From: Leadbetterella byssophila DSM 17132
GTDB taxonomy: Bacteria; Bacteroidota; Bacteroidia; Cytophagales; Spirosomataceae
Length of the DNA stretch: 64,000 nucleotides
Reading direction: 5' to 3'
Assembly (NCBI RefSeq): GCF_000166395.1
Contig: NC_014655.1
Coordinates: 1-64,000 of the forward strand
The position numbers and the translations under genes are program-made. Shown here piece by piece: positions 1 to 8,640 of this stretch. The notes under the pieces were generated by a model. The model had not been told where the DNA came from. It did not search any database and saw nothing but the letters and a program-made list of their open reading frames with translations. Each line of letters opens with the position of its first letter. Position 1 is the stretch's first letter.

Positions 1-41
1 TTTCTTTTGAAGATTTCTCTCTTCGGGTCTCAATTCTTTAT

Positions 42-49
42 TAGCTTTG
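42..49 (+). promoter_or_regulatory. -7 promoter box of dnaA
   Basis: TAGCTTTG matches the Bacteroidota -7 consensus TAnnTTTG at every fixed position. No convincing -33 TTG element lies at the usual 19-21 base distance. It would give a leader of roughly 35-40 bases before the TTG start of dnaA. Confidence 0.45.
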
Positions 50-92
50 TAGCCCTAAAATGGATTTTTAACCTTCATTAACTCTTTTAGTA

Positions 93-1490
93 TTGGAAAC
101 TGCAGTTAAAAATGACGTAGCTCAGGTGTGGAAAGACTGTCTCATGGTGATACGTGAGCATGTTACTGAGCAAAGTTTTAAGACGTGGTTTGAACCAATT
201 ATACCTTATAAATTAATTAATAAAAGGCTTATAATTCAGGTTCCCAGCCAGTTCTTTTACGAGTGGCTAGAGAATAATTACGTCAAGATACTGCGTAAGG
301 CTCTGGATTATGCCATTGGTAAGGACGGGCAATTGGAATATACCATCATCATTGATAGTGGTGGACAAAAGGCCGCACAGAAAAAAGTAGAAACTCCCAA
401 AGAAGATTCCAGAGTTATTCCGAAGAATCCTTTCGAAATCAAGACTTCTTCTGATATTATTTTTGACTCTCAATTAAACAAGAATTATAGATTCGAAAAC
501 TACGTTGAAGGCTCCTGCAATAGACTGGCTCGTGCGGCTAGCGTTGCAGTGGCCCAAAAACCAAGCGTTACTGCCTTTAACCCTCTCATGATTTATGGGG
601 ATGTAGGGTTAGGGAAAACGCACCTGGTACAGGCCATAGGTAACTACATTGAAGACCAGCCCGGTAATAATAAATTAGTATTGTATGTTTCCTCTGAGAA
701 ATTTACCAGTCAGTTTATCAATGCCATAAGGGATAATAGCCTTCAGGACTTCATGAATTTCTACATGATGGTGGATGTTCTCATCATAGACGATATTCAG
801 TTCCTGGCAGGTAAAGAAAAGACCCAAGAAACCTTCTTCCATATCTTCAATCATCTTCACCAATCCGGTAAGCAGATTGTCATGACCTCTGACCGTCCTC
901 CTAGGGAGTTGTCCGGTATGGAGGATCGTTTATTGTCCCGTTTTAAATGGGGTTTAACTACTGATATTCAGATTCCGGATCTAGAAACCAGGATGGCCAT
1001 CATTCAGAACAAGTTGGCTACTGAAAAGGCGGAGATGGATATGGAAGTGGTAGAATATCTGGCTAATTGTGTGGATTCTAATGTGCGTGAGTTAGAGGGA
1101 GTTTTGAATTCCTTGATCGTAGATTCTGCCCTATTACAAAGAAAAATCGATATTGAACTTGCTAAGTACCGCATTAAGAGTTTAGTAGAAGAGAGTCAGA
1201 AAGCGATATCTATAGATAAGATCATAGACGTAGTGACTTCTCACTTCAACATTAAAGTGGCAGATATTAAAGGTAAAACTCGTTTGCGAGAAGTGGTTTT
1301 ACCTAGACAGATCGCTATGTTTTTAACCAAAGAGTACACAGAATTATCCCTGAAAGCAATAGGTTACCATTTTGGAGGAAGAGACCATAGTACGGTAATT
1401 CATGCTATTCAAACCATAAACGATCTACAAAATCAGGATCGGGAATTGCAGATGCATATCAAAGAGATCAAAGAAAAATTGAAAAAATAA
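93..1490 (+). CDS. dnaA: Chromosomal replication initiator protein DnaA
   Basis: DnaA binds origin DNA boxes and opens oriC in its ATP form. Seen here: an N-terminal domain I (VWKDC...TWFEP, residues 12-35), a variable linker around 90-115, an AAA+ ATPase with Walker A GDVGLGKTH (169-177) and Walker B IIDD (231-234), and the C-terminal DNA-binding signature GGRDHSTVIHA. The Walker A has GDVG where GGVG is more common. The 465-residue length is normal. The start is TTG: the next in-frame ATG (residue 18) would cut domain I, so TTG is preferred. The window begins only 92 bases upstream and no DnaA box (TTATCCACA-like) was found there, so the origin probably lies on the other side of the coordinate start. 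The stop overlaps the next start by one base. Confidence 0.97.
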   Translation: METAVKNDVAQVWKDCLMVIREHVTEQSFKTWFEPIIPYKLINKRLIIQVPSQFFYEWLENNYVKILRKALDYAIGKDGQLEYTIIIDSGGQKAAQKKVETPKEDSRVIPKNPFEIKTSSDIIFDSQLNKNYRFENYVEGSCNRLARAASVAVAQKPSVTAFNPLMIYGDVGLGKTHLVQAIGNYIEDQPGNNKLVLYVSSEKFTSQFINAIRDNSLQDFMNFYMMVDVLIIDDIQFLAGKEKTQETFFHIFNHLHQSGKQIVMTSDRPPRELSGMEDRLLSRFKWGLTTDIQIPDLETRMAIIQNKLATEKAEMDMEVVEYLANCVDSNVRELEGVLNSLIVDSALLQRKIDIELAKYRIKSLVEESQKAISIDKIIDVVTSHFNIKVADIKGKTRLREVVLPRQIAMFLTKEYTELSLKAIGYHFGGRDHSTVIHAIQTINDLQNQDRELQMHIKEIKEKLKK

Positions 1491-2488
1491 TGGCCTTGAC
1501 CATTTCTTCTCCCGGTACTATTTCTCTTATTCCTGATGAATATGTTTCCGTAGGAGCCGGGGAAGTATTACTTCAATTAAACTATGTAGGTTTTTGTGGT
1601 TCAGACCTAAGTACGTTTTTGGGAAAGAATCCTTTGGTGAAATATCCGGTTATTCCGGGACATGAGATTTCTGCAGTGATTCATGCGGTAGGAGCAGACG
1701 TACCTTCACATTTGCTTCCAGGAACACCTTGTACCGTTCATCCTTACACTTCTTGTGGTAAATGTACAGCCTGTCAAAAGGGCAAGACCAATGCTTGTCA
1801 ATTCAATCAGACATTGGGAGTACAAAGAGATGGAGCCATGCGTGGTTTTATTGCTGTTCCATGGCAAAAGGTCATACTTGCCCCTGGACTTAATGCACAA
1901 GAACTAGCCATGGTGGAACCATTGAGTGTAGGCTATCATGCCGTTTCCAGAGGCCAGGTTTCTGAGAAGGATACTGTGCTGATCATTGGATTAGGTATGA
2001 TAGGAGTTGGAGTTCTCTTTGGGGTATTATCTAGAGGAGCCAAAGCTATAGTAGTGGACCAAGACCAGAGGAAATTAGATCAGGCTCTACAATGGGGAGC
2101 TTCTGAGGCGTATTTGTCTGCAAACGTCAAAGATGTAAGTCCGGATGTAATCATAGAGGCCGTAGGTTCACCTGTAACCTACAGAAACGCCATAGATTGG
2201 GCACCATTTGGAGGTAGGGTAGTTTACATAGGTTATGCTTTACCTGAGGTGGCTTTCGAAACGCGCTGGTTTGTGCAGAAGGAATTAGATATTAAAGGTT
2301 CCAGGAATGCATTAGCTGAGGATTTTGAAGCGGTGGTCAACTACCTGAGGGCAGGTAGTTTCGATTTACAACCTTTGATTTCAAAAATAATACAACCGGA
2401 AGACGCCGCTCAAACTATTCAAGAATGGATCAAGTCTCCCGGTGATATCTACAGAATCTTAGTTCAATGGAACGGAAGATTGTCTTAA
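1490..2488 (+). CDS. Zinc-dependent medium-chain alcohol/polyol dehydrogenase
   Basis: A 332-residue MDR-family NAD(P)-dependent dehydrogenase of the sorbitol/L-idonate/galactonate dehydrogenase type. Catalytic-zinc ligands are visible as GFCGSD (Cys36) and GHE (His58-Glu59). The structural-zinc cysteines are in the CGKCTACQKGKTNAC segment (Cys89, 92, 95, 103). The Rossmann glycine motif is GLGMIGVG. Its ATG overlaps the dnaA stop (TAATG), so translation may be coupled to dnaA. Its 3' end overlaps the convergent LacI gene by 30 bases. Exact substrate cannot be read from sequence; proximity to an inositol/uronate locus makes a polyol or sugar acid plausible, but this is inference. Confidence 0.85.
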   Translation: MALTISSPGTISLIPDEYVSVGAGEVLLQLNYVGFCGSDLSTFLGKNPLVKYPVIPGHEISAVIHAVGADVPSHLLPGTPCTVHPYTSCGKCTACQKGKTNACQFNQTLGVQRDGAMRGFIAVPWQKVILAPGLNAQELAMVEPLSVGYHAVSRGQVSEKDTVLIIGLGMIGVGVLFGVLSRGAKAIVVDQDQRKLDQALQWGASEAYLSANVKDVSPDVIIEAVGSPVTYRNAIDWAPFGGRVVYIGYALPEVAFETRWFVQKELDIKGSRNALAEDFEAVVNYLRAGSFDLQPLISKIIQPEDAAQTIQEWIKSPGDIYRILVQWNGRLS

Positions 2489-3472
2489 GACCAATTCCGG
2501 CTTTAAGATCTCTTTACGTATGGTTTGCTTCTCTTTGGTAATGGTGTCCAAAAGTATTTTGGAAGATAGCATGCCCATATCATAGACCGGTTGCCAAATG
2601 GTGGTTAATCCCGGACTAAAGTAGCAGGAATAAGGTTCATCATCATACCCTATAACTGAAATGTCCTCTGGTATTTTATATCCCTTCTCTCTAAGTACGT
2701 GCATGGCACCTATGGCTACAGCATCATTAACACAAAATAATGCGTCAAAGGATTGGGAGAGCAAATGCTCGCAGGCTTCCACACCATCTTCTGCAGAAAA
2801 GCCCGTAGATTTGATGATCAATTCCGGGTATAGTTCCCTGTTGTAGTCTTTTAGTGCATTTTGATAAGCGGACATGCGCTCTTGAAAGGTGGGTATATGT
2901 TCCGGTCCTGCTATGTGTGCTATTCTTTGACAACCAGCTTCAATCAGGTATTTTACTGCCTGGTAAGCACCGTCATAGACATCCACAAAAACTTTACTGG
3001 ATTCAAATCCGGGAATGTCTCTATCGAATAAGACTACAGGAATCCCGGCTTTTCTGGCATCTTCTAAATGCTCGAAACCTTGGGTATTAAAGCTAGGAGA
3101 AACCAATAGTCCCTCCACCCTCATTTGGGCCATTTCATGAATGAGTTTTTTCTCTTCATCAAAATTCTCATTCGTTTGCGATATGATCAACTTGTAGCCC
3201 ACAGATGACACCACATCCTGAATTCCCGTGATGACCGTTGAGAAAAAGTAACTGGTGATTTCAGGAACCACTACGCCTATGATCCCAGATTTCTTCTTTA
3301 GTAGGTTTCTAGCCGTTAGGTTAGGGTGATAGTTTAATTTATTGGCTAATTCATTAACCTGCTCCTTCGTTTGAGAACTGATGGAAGGGTGATTATTCAA
3401 GGCCCTTGACACCGTTGAAGGAGATATATTTAGCGCTTTTGCTATATCTATAATTGTGGCGGGTTTTTCCAT
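2459..3472 (-). CDS. LacI-family transcriptional regulator, candidate regulator of the SusCD-iol locus
   Basis: A 337-residue LacI/GalR regulator. The N-terminus carries the helix-turn-helix (DIAKALNISPSTVSRAL, about residues 8-25) and a hinge region (LTARNLLKKKSG), followed by a periplasmic-binding-protein-like effector domain beginning IGVVVPEI and reaching residue ~335 (SVIGYDDEPYSCYFSPGLTT). It is transcribed away from susC1. A perfect palindrome lies 82 bases upstream of its start codon, and two more copies precede susC2 and the iol operon, so this protein is the obvious candidate to bind them and may also autoregulate. LacI-type inositol regulators are known in some Firmicutes (IolQ type). 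PULs are more usually controlled by hybrid two-component, SusR or ECF/anti-sigma systems. The effector is unknown. Confidence 0.93.
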   Translation of the reverse strand: MEKPATIIDIAKALNISPSTVSRALNNHPSISSQTKEQVNELANKLNYHPNLTARNLLKKKSGIIGVVVPEITSYFFSTVITGIQDVVSSVGYKLIISQTNENFDEEKKLIHEMAQMRVEGLLVSPSFNTQGFEHLEDARKAGIPVVLFDRDIPGFESSKVFVDVYDGAYQAVKYLIEAGCQRIAHIAGPEHIPTFQERMSAYQNALKDYNRELYPELIIKSTGFSAEDGVEACEHLLSQSFDALFCVNDAVAIGAMHVLREKGYKIPEDISVIGYDDEPYSCYFSPGLTTIWQPVYDMGMLSSKILLDTITKEKQTIRKEILKPELVLRQSSVPLN

Positions 3473-3554
3473 ATTCCTCTTAATGCGTGATCCCGCAAAT
3501 GGTTAGAATTGCATTATTAATACAAAAAATTGTAAAAAGCAAATACTTTTCTGA

Positions 3555-3570
3555 ATGCAAAGGTTTGCAT
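3555..3570. promoter_or_regulatory. Palindromic operator, site 1 (upstream of susC1)
   Basis: ATGCAAAGGTTTGCAT has perfect 7-base arms around a GG centre. The reverse complement is identical to site 2 at 8501 and matches site 3 at 18720 in all but one base. The form (16 bp, GCAAA/TTTGC arms) is typical of LacI-family operators, and a LacI gene is divergent from it. Its centre lies about 80 bases upstream of the putative -33 of susC1 and 90 bases from the LacI start codon. Confidence 0.75.
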
Positions 3571-3642
3571 TGAATTAAAAGAGGAATTGTATGTAAGATC
3601 ATTTGATTTCCCATTCTTTTGTATAGACTTCCTACAAGGAAT

Positions 3643-3674
3643 TTTGCTAATTGTGTTAAATATACAATTTTTTG
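3643..3674 (+). promoter_or_regulatory. Putative promoter of susC1
   Basis: TTTG at 3643-3646 and ATTTTTTG at 3667-3674 are separated by 20 bases, matching the Bacteroidota -33/-7 arrangement (TTTG, 19-21 bases, TAnnTTTG) with two mismatches in the -7 box. It predicts a leader of about 137 bases before susC1. Confidence 0.4.
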
Positions 3675-3700
3675 CGCGTCCTCGTGGTAGAAGGATAGAC

Positions 3701-3711
3701 AATCAACCTTA
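3701..3711 (+). promoter_or_regulatory. Shared leader motif, copy 1
   Basis: AATCAACCTTA: the TCAACCTTA core recurs at 8621 and 18795, in the leaders of the other two operator-controlled units. Here it precedes an 18-codon reading frame rather than susC1 itself. Confidence 0.35.
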
Positions 3712-3724
3712 ATAAATAGATAAT

Positions 3725-3781
3725 ATGAAACAAAAACTACTAGCTTCTTCATTTTTGTTTTCAAGGAAATCCCAGAGATAG
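3725..3781 (+). CDS. Possible 18-residue leader peptide (uORF) ahead of susC1
   Basis: ATG at 3725 opens a frame reading MKQKLLASSFLFSRKSQR before a TAG at 3779. The beginning (basic residues, then a hydrophobic stretch) resembles the first half of a signal peptide. It stands 13 bases after a TCAACCTTA motif; the same motif precedes the real starts of susC2 and the iol aldolase by 7-10 bases. It may be a regulatory uORF, the remnant of a former gene start, or chance. No homology is claimed. Confidence 0.25.
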   Translation: MKQKLLASSFLFSRKSQR

Positions 3782-3817
3782 GATCCATCAAATCAAAACC
3801 ATCAAAACTATTATTCA

Positions 3818-6790
3818 ATGAACGTATGTAAGCTATTTCAGCGGGCGTTGTCGCTCGTTTTGCTTTTGTTCGTCTACGCCGGAGTAATGGCTCAGTCGGA
3901 CGTAAAAGGTACAGTAACTGACGTTGCCGGAGAGGCTCTCCCCGGAGTAACCGTTTCTGTTAAAGGAGGAACGGTAGGTACAATGACGGATGTAGACGGG
4001 AATTTCACTATTCGTGCGCAAAGAGGTGAGACCCTGGTTTTTAGTTATGTGGGTTATGTGACCAAAGAGGCGTTAGTCAGCGGTACGGCTGTCAATGTCC
4101 AATTGGAAGAAGACCGCAAAACCCTAGATGAAGTAATTGTAGTAGGTTATGGTAGCATGGCCAAAAAGGACATCACCAGTTCCATTACTTCCATTAAACA
4201 AGAGGATTTTAACCAAGGGGTTTATACGGATCCTGCACAATTACTGCAAGGAAAAGTTCCCGGTTTAACTATCTCTAACAATAACAGTGATCCGAATGCC
4301 AGTCCATCTGTAACGCTCAGAGGGTCCTCGACCCTGCGTTCCGGTGCAGCTATGGAACCTTACTATGTTATTGATGGAGTTCCCGGAGCATCCTTAAGCC
4401 TGGTTTCACCTGATGATATCGTAAGTATAGATGTATTGAGAGATGCTTCTGCTACCGCAATTTACGGTTCGAAGGCTGCTAACGGTGTGATCATTGTTAC
4501 TACCAAAAGAGGTAAAAGCGGACAAGCATCAGTCACCTACAGCGGCTACGTGAGCGTTGACAAAATCAGGAAGCGTCTTGAGATGATGAATGCACAGCAG
4601 TACAAGGATTTCGTATTGAACAATGGCTTCTCTTTGGATCCTTATGATGATACCGGTGCAGATACTGATTGGCAAAAAGAGGTTTCTCGTACAGGATTCT
4701 CGCAAAACCATAATATTTCCATCAATGGAGGAAATGAAAAGACTCGTTATAGCACCAGTGTTAATTATCTAAGAAACCTAGGTGTAATCAAAGGTTCAGG
4801 TAGAGAAAGATACGTAGCAAGAGCATTTGTAGAAACTCAAGCTATGCAAGATAAACTGACCGTGTCCTTCAATGTGAATGCAAGTACTTCTACCAGAAAT
4901 AACGTACCTGCTCAAGGACAAGGTCTAAGCGTATATGATGCTATGTATTACTACTTGCCTATGTCCTCTGTAAAGCGACCAGACGGTAGCTGGTTTGAAT
5001 ATCCTCAAAGATCTCAATATGCAAACCCGGTTTCTTTACTTGAAGAGAGCACTATACTTTCCAAAGATAAGGTGATTCAGGCGCATGCGAGAGGTTCGTA
5101 TCAGATCTTTAAGGATTTGAGATATAATTTGGATTTGTCATACCAAAACTCTCAGTTTAACTATGCCAACTATTATACCTCTAAATCAATGGTGGCTGCG
5201 GGAATGAATGGTAAGTCCACCCGTTCAGCAGTAGAAGGGCAGCGTAAGGTAATGGAGATGAACTTGGCTTATGATAAGATTCTTAATAACCGTCATAAAG
5301 TAGGCTTACTAGGTGGATATTCTTGGGAAGAGAACAATGATAACGATGGGTTCCAGTTGACTACTTACAACTACTACAGTGATGACCTAAGCTATCACAA
5401 TCCAGGTATGGCAAACAACATTGACCTGAATGGATTTGGTGGGTACAACCTTTCTACCCTAAGAATGATCTCCTTCTATGGAAGGGCTAACTATTCCTTA
5501 GATGGTAAGTACTTGTTCCAAGCTACAGTTCGTAGAGATGGTTCATCTGCCTTTGGTGCGAATAACCGTTGGGCTACATTCCCTTCTGTATCTTTCGCTT
5601 GGAGAATTTCAGATGAAGAGTTTGCGAAAGGTACTTTTGACGACTTGAAATTCAGGATTGGTTATGGGGTGTCCGGTAACTCATTAGGATTTGATGTATT
5701 TACCGCTACACAAGTGTACGGAGCTACAGGCTGGTTCACAAACTCAGAAGGTAATCTAGTAAGAACCCTAGGTGCGGTGAGAAATTCTAACCCTGACTTG
5801 AGATGGGAAAAAACAGACATGTTAAACATAGGTTTGGATTTCGCTATCCTTAAGAACAGATTGAGTGGTACTATTGAGGTGTACAACAAGAATACGTCTG
5901 ATTTGATTTACGATTACCCGGTTTCTACTACCAAATATCTTTATAGCTATTTGACTACAAACGTAGGGGAAATCAATAACAAAGGGATAGAATTTACTTT
6001 GAGCGCGGTACCTGTGAAGAAGAAAAGCTTCTCTTGGAATACAGGTTTAACTCTTTCTCATAATAAGAACGTGGTGAAGAAGATCTCTAATCAGGAGTTC
6101 TCTGTGAATTATTTGAACCTTTCTAACTTAGATGGTGCAGGTCAATCAGGTATGACTCAGCAGAGAGTAATGGAAGGGTATCCTATAGGTACTTTCTATA
6201 CATGGGAATGGGCAGGCTATAATGACCAGGGAGTATCTGTTTATTATGTACATGACCCTGCTACAGGGGAGCGTACCGGTGAGTTAACGACTACCCCTCA
6301 GGATAAAGATAGAGCGTATACAGGTAGTGCTCAGCCGAAATTGGTGTTAGGTTGGAATAATAACTTCAACTATAAGCGTTTTGGACTAACAGCTACGTTC
6401 CAGGGATTATTTGGTAACAAAATCATGAACGGTACTCGTGCACGTCATTCAAATGTGGTAGGTAATGCGGGCAACAAAAACTTGCTGGCAGATGTACTGA
6501 AAACGGAAAAGGTTACCGACTACAATGCACACTTCTTATCTGATAGATATCTGGAGAAAGGAGATTATCTACGTCTTGCGCAGTTGTCCGGATCGTATTC
6601 CATCGGGAAGATTGGATCCGGTATCAAAAATGCCAGAGTGTTTATGACCGTAAATAATGCTTTTGTGTTGACCAAATATAAAGGTTTAGATCCTGAGGTG
6701 TTCTTGGGAGGTATTACTCCTGGTATTGATAACCGTCAGACTTATCCGCGTACACGTACAGTGATGTTTGGACTTAACCTTAATCTTTAA
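3818..6790 (+). CDS. SusC/RagA-family TonB-linked outer membrane receptor (susC1)
   Basis: A 990-residue outer-membrane importer of the SusC family. A signal peptide (cleavage near Ala25-Gln26 in VMAQ) is followed by a carboxypeptidase-regulatory-like domain (about 29-95), a TonB-box-like DEVIVVGYG, a plug domain (to about 225; includes YYVIDGVPG and the DASATAIYGSKAANGVIIVTT region, both typical of SusC) and a long beta-barrel ending in a C-terminal aromatic/hydrophobic strand (MFGLNLNL). It forms a pair with the SusD homologue five bases downstream. Upstream lie a LacI-type operator and promoter, and a terminator follows susD1, so susC1D1 is a self-contained transcription unit. Substrate is inferred only from the locus. 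Confidence 0.95.
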   Translation: MNVCKLFQRALSLVLLLFVYAGVMAQSDVKGTVTDVAGEALPGVTVSVKGGTVGTMTDVDGNFTIRAQRGETLVFSYVGYVTKEALVSGTAVNVQLEEDRKTLDEVIVVGYGSMAKKDITSSITSIKQEDFNQGVYTDPAQLLQGKVPGLTISNNNSDPNASPSVTLRGSSTLRSGAAMEPYYVIDGVPGASLSLVSPDDIVSIDVLRDASATAIYGSKAANGVIIVTTKRGKSGQASVTYSGYVSVDKIRKRLEMMNAQQYKDFVLNNGFSLDPYDDTGADTDWQKEVSRTGFSQNHNISINGGNEKTRYSTSVNYLRNLGVIKGSGRERYVARAFVETQAMQDKLTVSFNVNASTSTRNNVPAQGQGLSVYDAMYYYLPMSSVKRPDGSWFEYPQRSQYANPVSLLEESTILSKDKVIQAHARGSYQIFKDLRYNLDLSYQNSQFNYANYYTSKSMVAAGMNGKSTRSAVEGQRKVMEMNLAYDKILNNRHKVGLLGGYSWEENNDNDGFQLTTYNYYSDDLSYHNPGMANNIDLNGFGGYNLSTLRMISFYGRANYSLDGKYLFQATVRRDGSSAFGANNRWATFPSVSFAWRISDEEFAKGTFDDLKFRIGYGVSGNSLGFDVFTATQVYGATGWFTNSEGNLVRTLGAVRNSNPDLRWEKTDMLNIGLDFAILKNRLSGTIEVYNKNTSDLIYDYPVSTTKYLYSYLTTNVGEINNKGIEFTLSAVPVKKKSFSWNTGLTLSHNKNVVKKISNQEFSVNYLNLSNLDGAGQSGMTQQRVMEGYPIGTFYTWEWAGYNDQGVSVYYVHDPATGERTGELTTTPQDKDRAYTGSAQPKLVLGWNNNFNYKRFGLTATFQGLFGNKIMNGTRARHSNVVGNAGNKNLLADVLKTEKVTDYNAHFLSDRYLEKGDYLRLAQLSGSYSIGKIGSGIKNARVFMTVNNAFVLTKYKGLDPEVFLGGITPGIDNRQTYPRTRTVMFGLNLNL

Positions 6791-6795
6791 TCCTT

Positions 6796-8421
6796 ATGAA
6801 ATTTAAAACAATACTAGCTACAGCATTAGTGGTGGGAGGATGTACTGATCTAGATGTGAAGATTAAATCCCAGTACACTAGTTTCCCTGATTCGGAGACT
6901 GCTGCAGAAGCTGTATCTGCAGATATATATAATGCCTATAGAGGAGCCATGGGGGTGGCCCACTGGATGGTGAATACCTTGTCTTCTGATGAAGCAGTCA
7001 GTGTGGCAATGGGTTCTGATTACTATGACGGAGGTATTTACCGCCAATATGTAGTGCACGACTGGAACAGGGATAACGGGTATCTGAATACCATTTGGAA
7101 CTCAGCCATGACGGGTGTTACCTCATGTAATAAGGTACTGGCCTTATTAGGTAATGACGAGAGTGAAGTAGCAGCTCCGGTAAGAGCTATGCGTGCCTAT
7201 TACTTCTATATCTTATTAGAACACTTTGGTGCAGTGCCTTTGATTACCTCCATGGGCGATGAACAGCCTGACCGCGCTCCAAGAGCAGAAGTCGTGAGGT
7301 TTGTTGAATCAGAACTCTTAGCAGTAAAAGACAAATTAACCACAGATGTTAACGCGAGTACCTATGGTAAGGCCACGAAGTACATGGCTGAAGCGCTTTT
7401 AGCTAAGATTTATCTCAATTGGGCAGTATATACCGCTAGTGATGTAGCCTCTTATACTCCAAGTGCACCTAATGAAAAGTTGAACGAGGTGGTGAAGATG
7501 TGTGATGCCATCATAGCTTCAGGTAAATTTAATTTGAGTGATAGATACCTATTGAAGTTCAGACCGGATAATGGACCGCACATAAAGGATTTCATCTTTG
7601 TGATGCCATTTGATAGAGAAAGGCAACAAGGTATGACTTATGCCAGGTATTGGATTCATAGAAGTGCACAGAAACAGTTTGGGGATCTTCCTCAGAGTGT
7701 GGGTGGAACTCACCGTGTACTTCCGGAATTCCTGGCTAAGTTTAATTTACCTGGGGACCAAAGAAATGATCAGTTTATAGGCGGAAAACAATACTACTGG
7801 GAAAATTATGCGCCTACTAGTCGACCTTTCTTAATCAATACATCCAAAAGAGGTATAGATCAGGATTACAACGGTCCGGATGCTGATGATAAATTCGATT
7901 GGCAGGTGGAATTCTCTAAGGAAATAACACTTAGACCTGATGGGGGTCCTACCTTAAACGTAGGTAATGACCAAAAGGGAAGATCTATGGGATACAGATC
8001 CATCAAGTTCTATATGGATGTGAACGTAACGGCGGCTCAGAACCGTAGCCAAAGCAATGATGTACCCATCTTCCGTTTAGCTGATATTTACCTGATGAAG
8101 GCAGAAGCCATTCTGAGAGGAGCTACAGCTACAAATGGAGATTCACCTGCCTCATTAATCAATAAGATCAGAGCTTATGTAGGTGCGCCTGCCATCACAG
8201 GAACTCCTACTCTTGAAGATCTTTTAGATGAAAGAGCTAGAGAATTTGCAGATGAATCATGGAGAAGAAATGACCTGATCCGTTTTGGGAAGTTTGAAGA
8301 CAACTGGGGCTTTAAATCGCTCTATCCTGCAGGATTCACTGAGAAGTTCAGAAGGATATTTCCAGTGCCAAGAGATGTGATGAATGTTAACACCAATTGG
8401 TCGCAAAACCCTGGATATTAA
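6796..8421 (+). CDS. SusD/RagB-family surface glycan-binding lipoprotein (susD1)
   Basis: A 541-residue SusD homologue. The N-terminus has a lipoprotein signal with lipobox VVGGC (Cys16), so the mature protein is a lipoprotein. TPR-like helices follow (VRAMRAYYFYILLEHFGAVPLI is a classic SusD segment), and the C-terminal SusD/RagB region includes FRLADIYLMKAEAILRG, LLDERAREFADE and WRRNDLIRFGKF. It caps the SusC1 barrel and helps capture ligand. It lies five bases after susC1 and is followed by a strong intrinsic terminator. Confidence 0.95.
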   Translation: MKFKTILATALVVGGCTDLDVKIKSQYTSFPDSETAAEAVSADIYNAYRGAMGVAHWMVNTLSSDEAVSVAMGSDYYDGGIYRQYVVHDWNRDNGYLNTIWNSAMTGVTSCNKVLALLGNDESEVAAPVRAMRAYYFYILLEHFGAVPLITSMGDEQPDRAPRAEVVRFVESELLAVKDKLTTDVNASTYGKATKYMAEALLAKIYLNWAVYTASDVASYTPSAPNEKLNEVVKMCDAIIASGKFNLSDRYLLKFRPDNGPHIKDFIFVMPFDRERQQGMTYARYWIHRSAQKQFGDLPQSVGGTHRVLPEFLAKFNLPGDQRNDQFIGGKQYYWENYAPTSRPFLINTSKRGIDQDYNGPDADDKFDWQVEFSKEITLRPDGGPTLNVGNDQKGRSMGYRSIKFYMDVNVTAAQNRSQSNDVPIFRLADIYLMKAEAILRGATATNGDSPASLINKIRAYVGAPAITGTPTLEDLLDERAREFADESWRRNDLIRFGKFEDNWGFKSLYPAGFTEKFRRIFPVPRDVMNVNTNWSQNPGY

Positions 8422-8427
8422 TCGCTT

Positions 8428-8455
8428 AAGGCACCTCAATTGAGGTGCCTTTTTT
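8428..8455 (+). terminator. Rho-independent terminator after susC1D1
   Basis: AAGGCACCTC and GAGGTGCCTT form a perfect 10-bp stem with an AATT loop, followed by a run of six T. It separates susC1D1 from the second SusCD unit. Confidence 0.92.
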
Positions 8456-8500
8456 AATTTATTTTATTAATAATGGCCTAATTAATTTAATATCATATTT

Positions 8501-8516
8501 ATGCAAACCTTTGCAT
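8501..8516. promoter_or_regulatory. Palindromic operator, site 2 (upstream of susC2)
   Basis: ATGCAAACCTTTGCAT is the exact reverse complement of site 1, with perfect 7-base arms around CC. It ends 19 bases upstream of the putative -33 of susC2, which would place its centre near -65. Confidence 0.78.
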
Positions 8517-8535
8517 AAAATTATCCAAGTATTAA

Positions 8536-8567
8536 TTGGTTTCGTACAAGTTTATTGCCTTGTTTTG
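8536..8567 (+). promoter_or_regulatory. Putative promoter of susC2
   Basis: TTGG at 8536-8539 and TTGTTTTG at 8560-8567, spaced by 20 bases, match the Bacteroidota -33/-7 pattern with a single mismatch in the -7 box. Predicted leader about 65-70 bases. Confidence 0.45.
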
Positions 8568-8620
8568 TCCTGAAAACCAAACCTTAGAAAGACTTCGCGC
8601 GCCGGGTTATTCTTTAAAAA

Positions 8621-8631
8621 TTCAACCTTAA
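8621..8631 (+). promoter_or_regulatory. Shared leader motif, copy 2
   Basis: TTCAACCTTAA, 10 bases before the susC2 start codon. It is nearly identical to the elements at 3701 and 18795. Confidence 0.35.
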
Positions 8632-8640
8632 CTATTTATT

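Noticed and set aside
1-92. Replication origin upstream of dnaA
   Set aside because: No DnaA-box-like sequence or AT-rich repeat cluster is visible in the 92 bases available.
3480-3818. 112-codon minus-strand open frame in the susC1 leader
   Set aside because: It lies over the operator, promoter and leader, has no recognisable domain, and its composition follows the AT-rich intergenic region.
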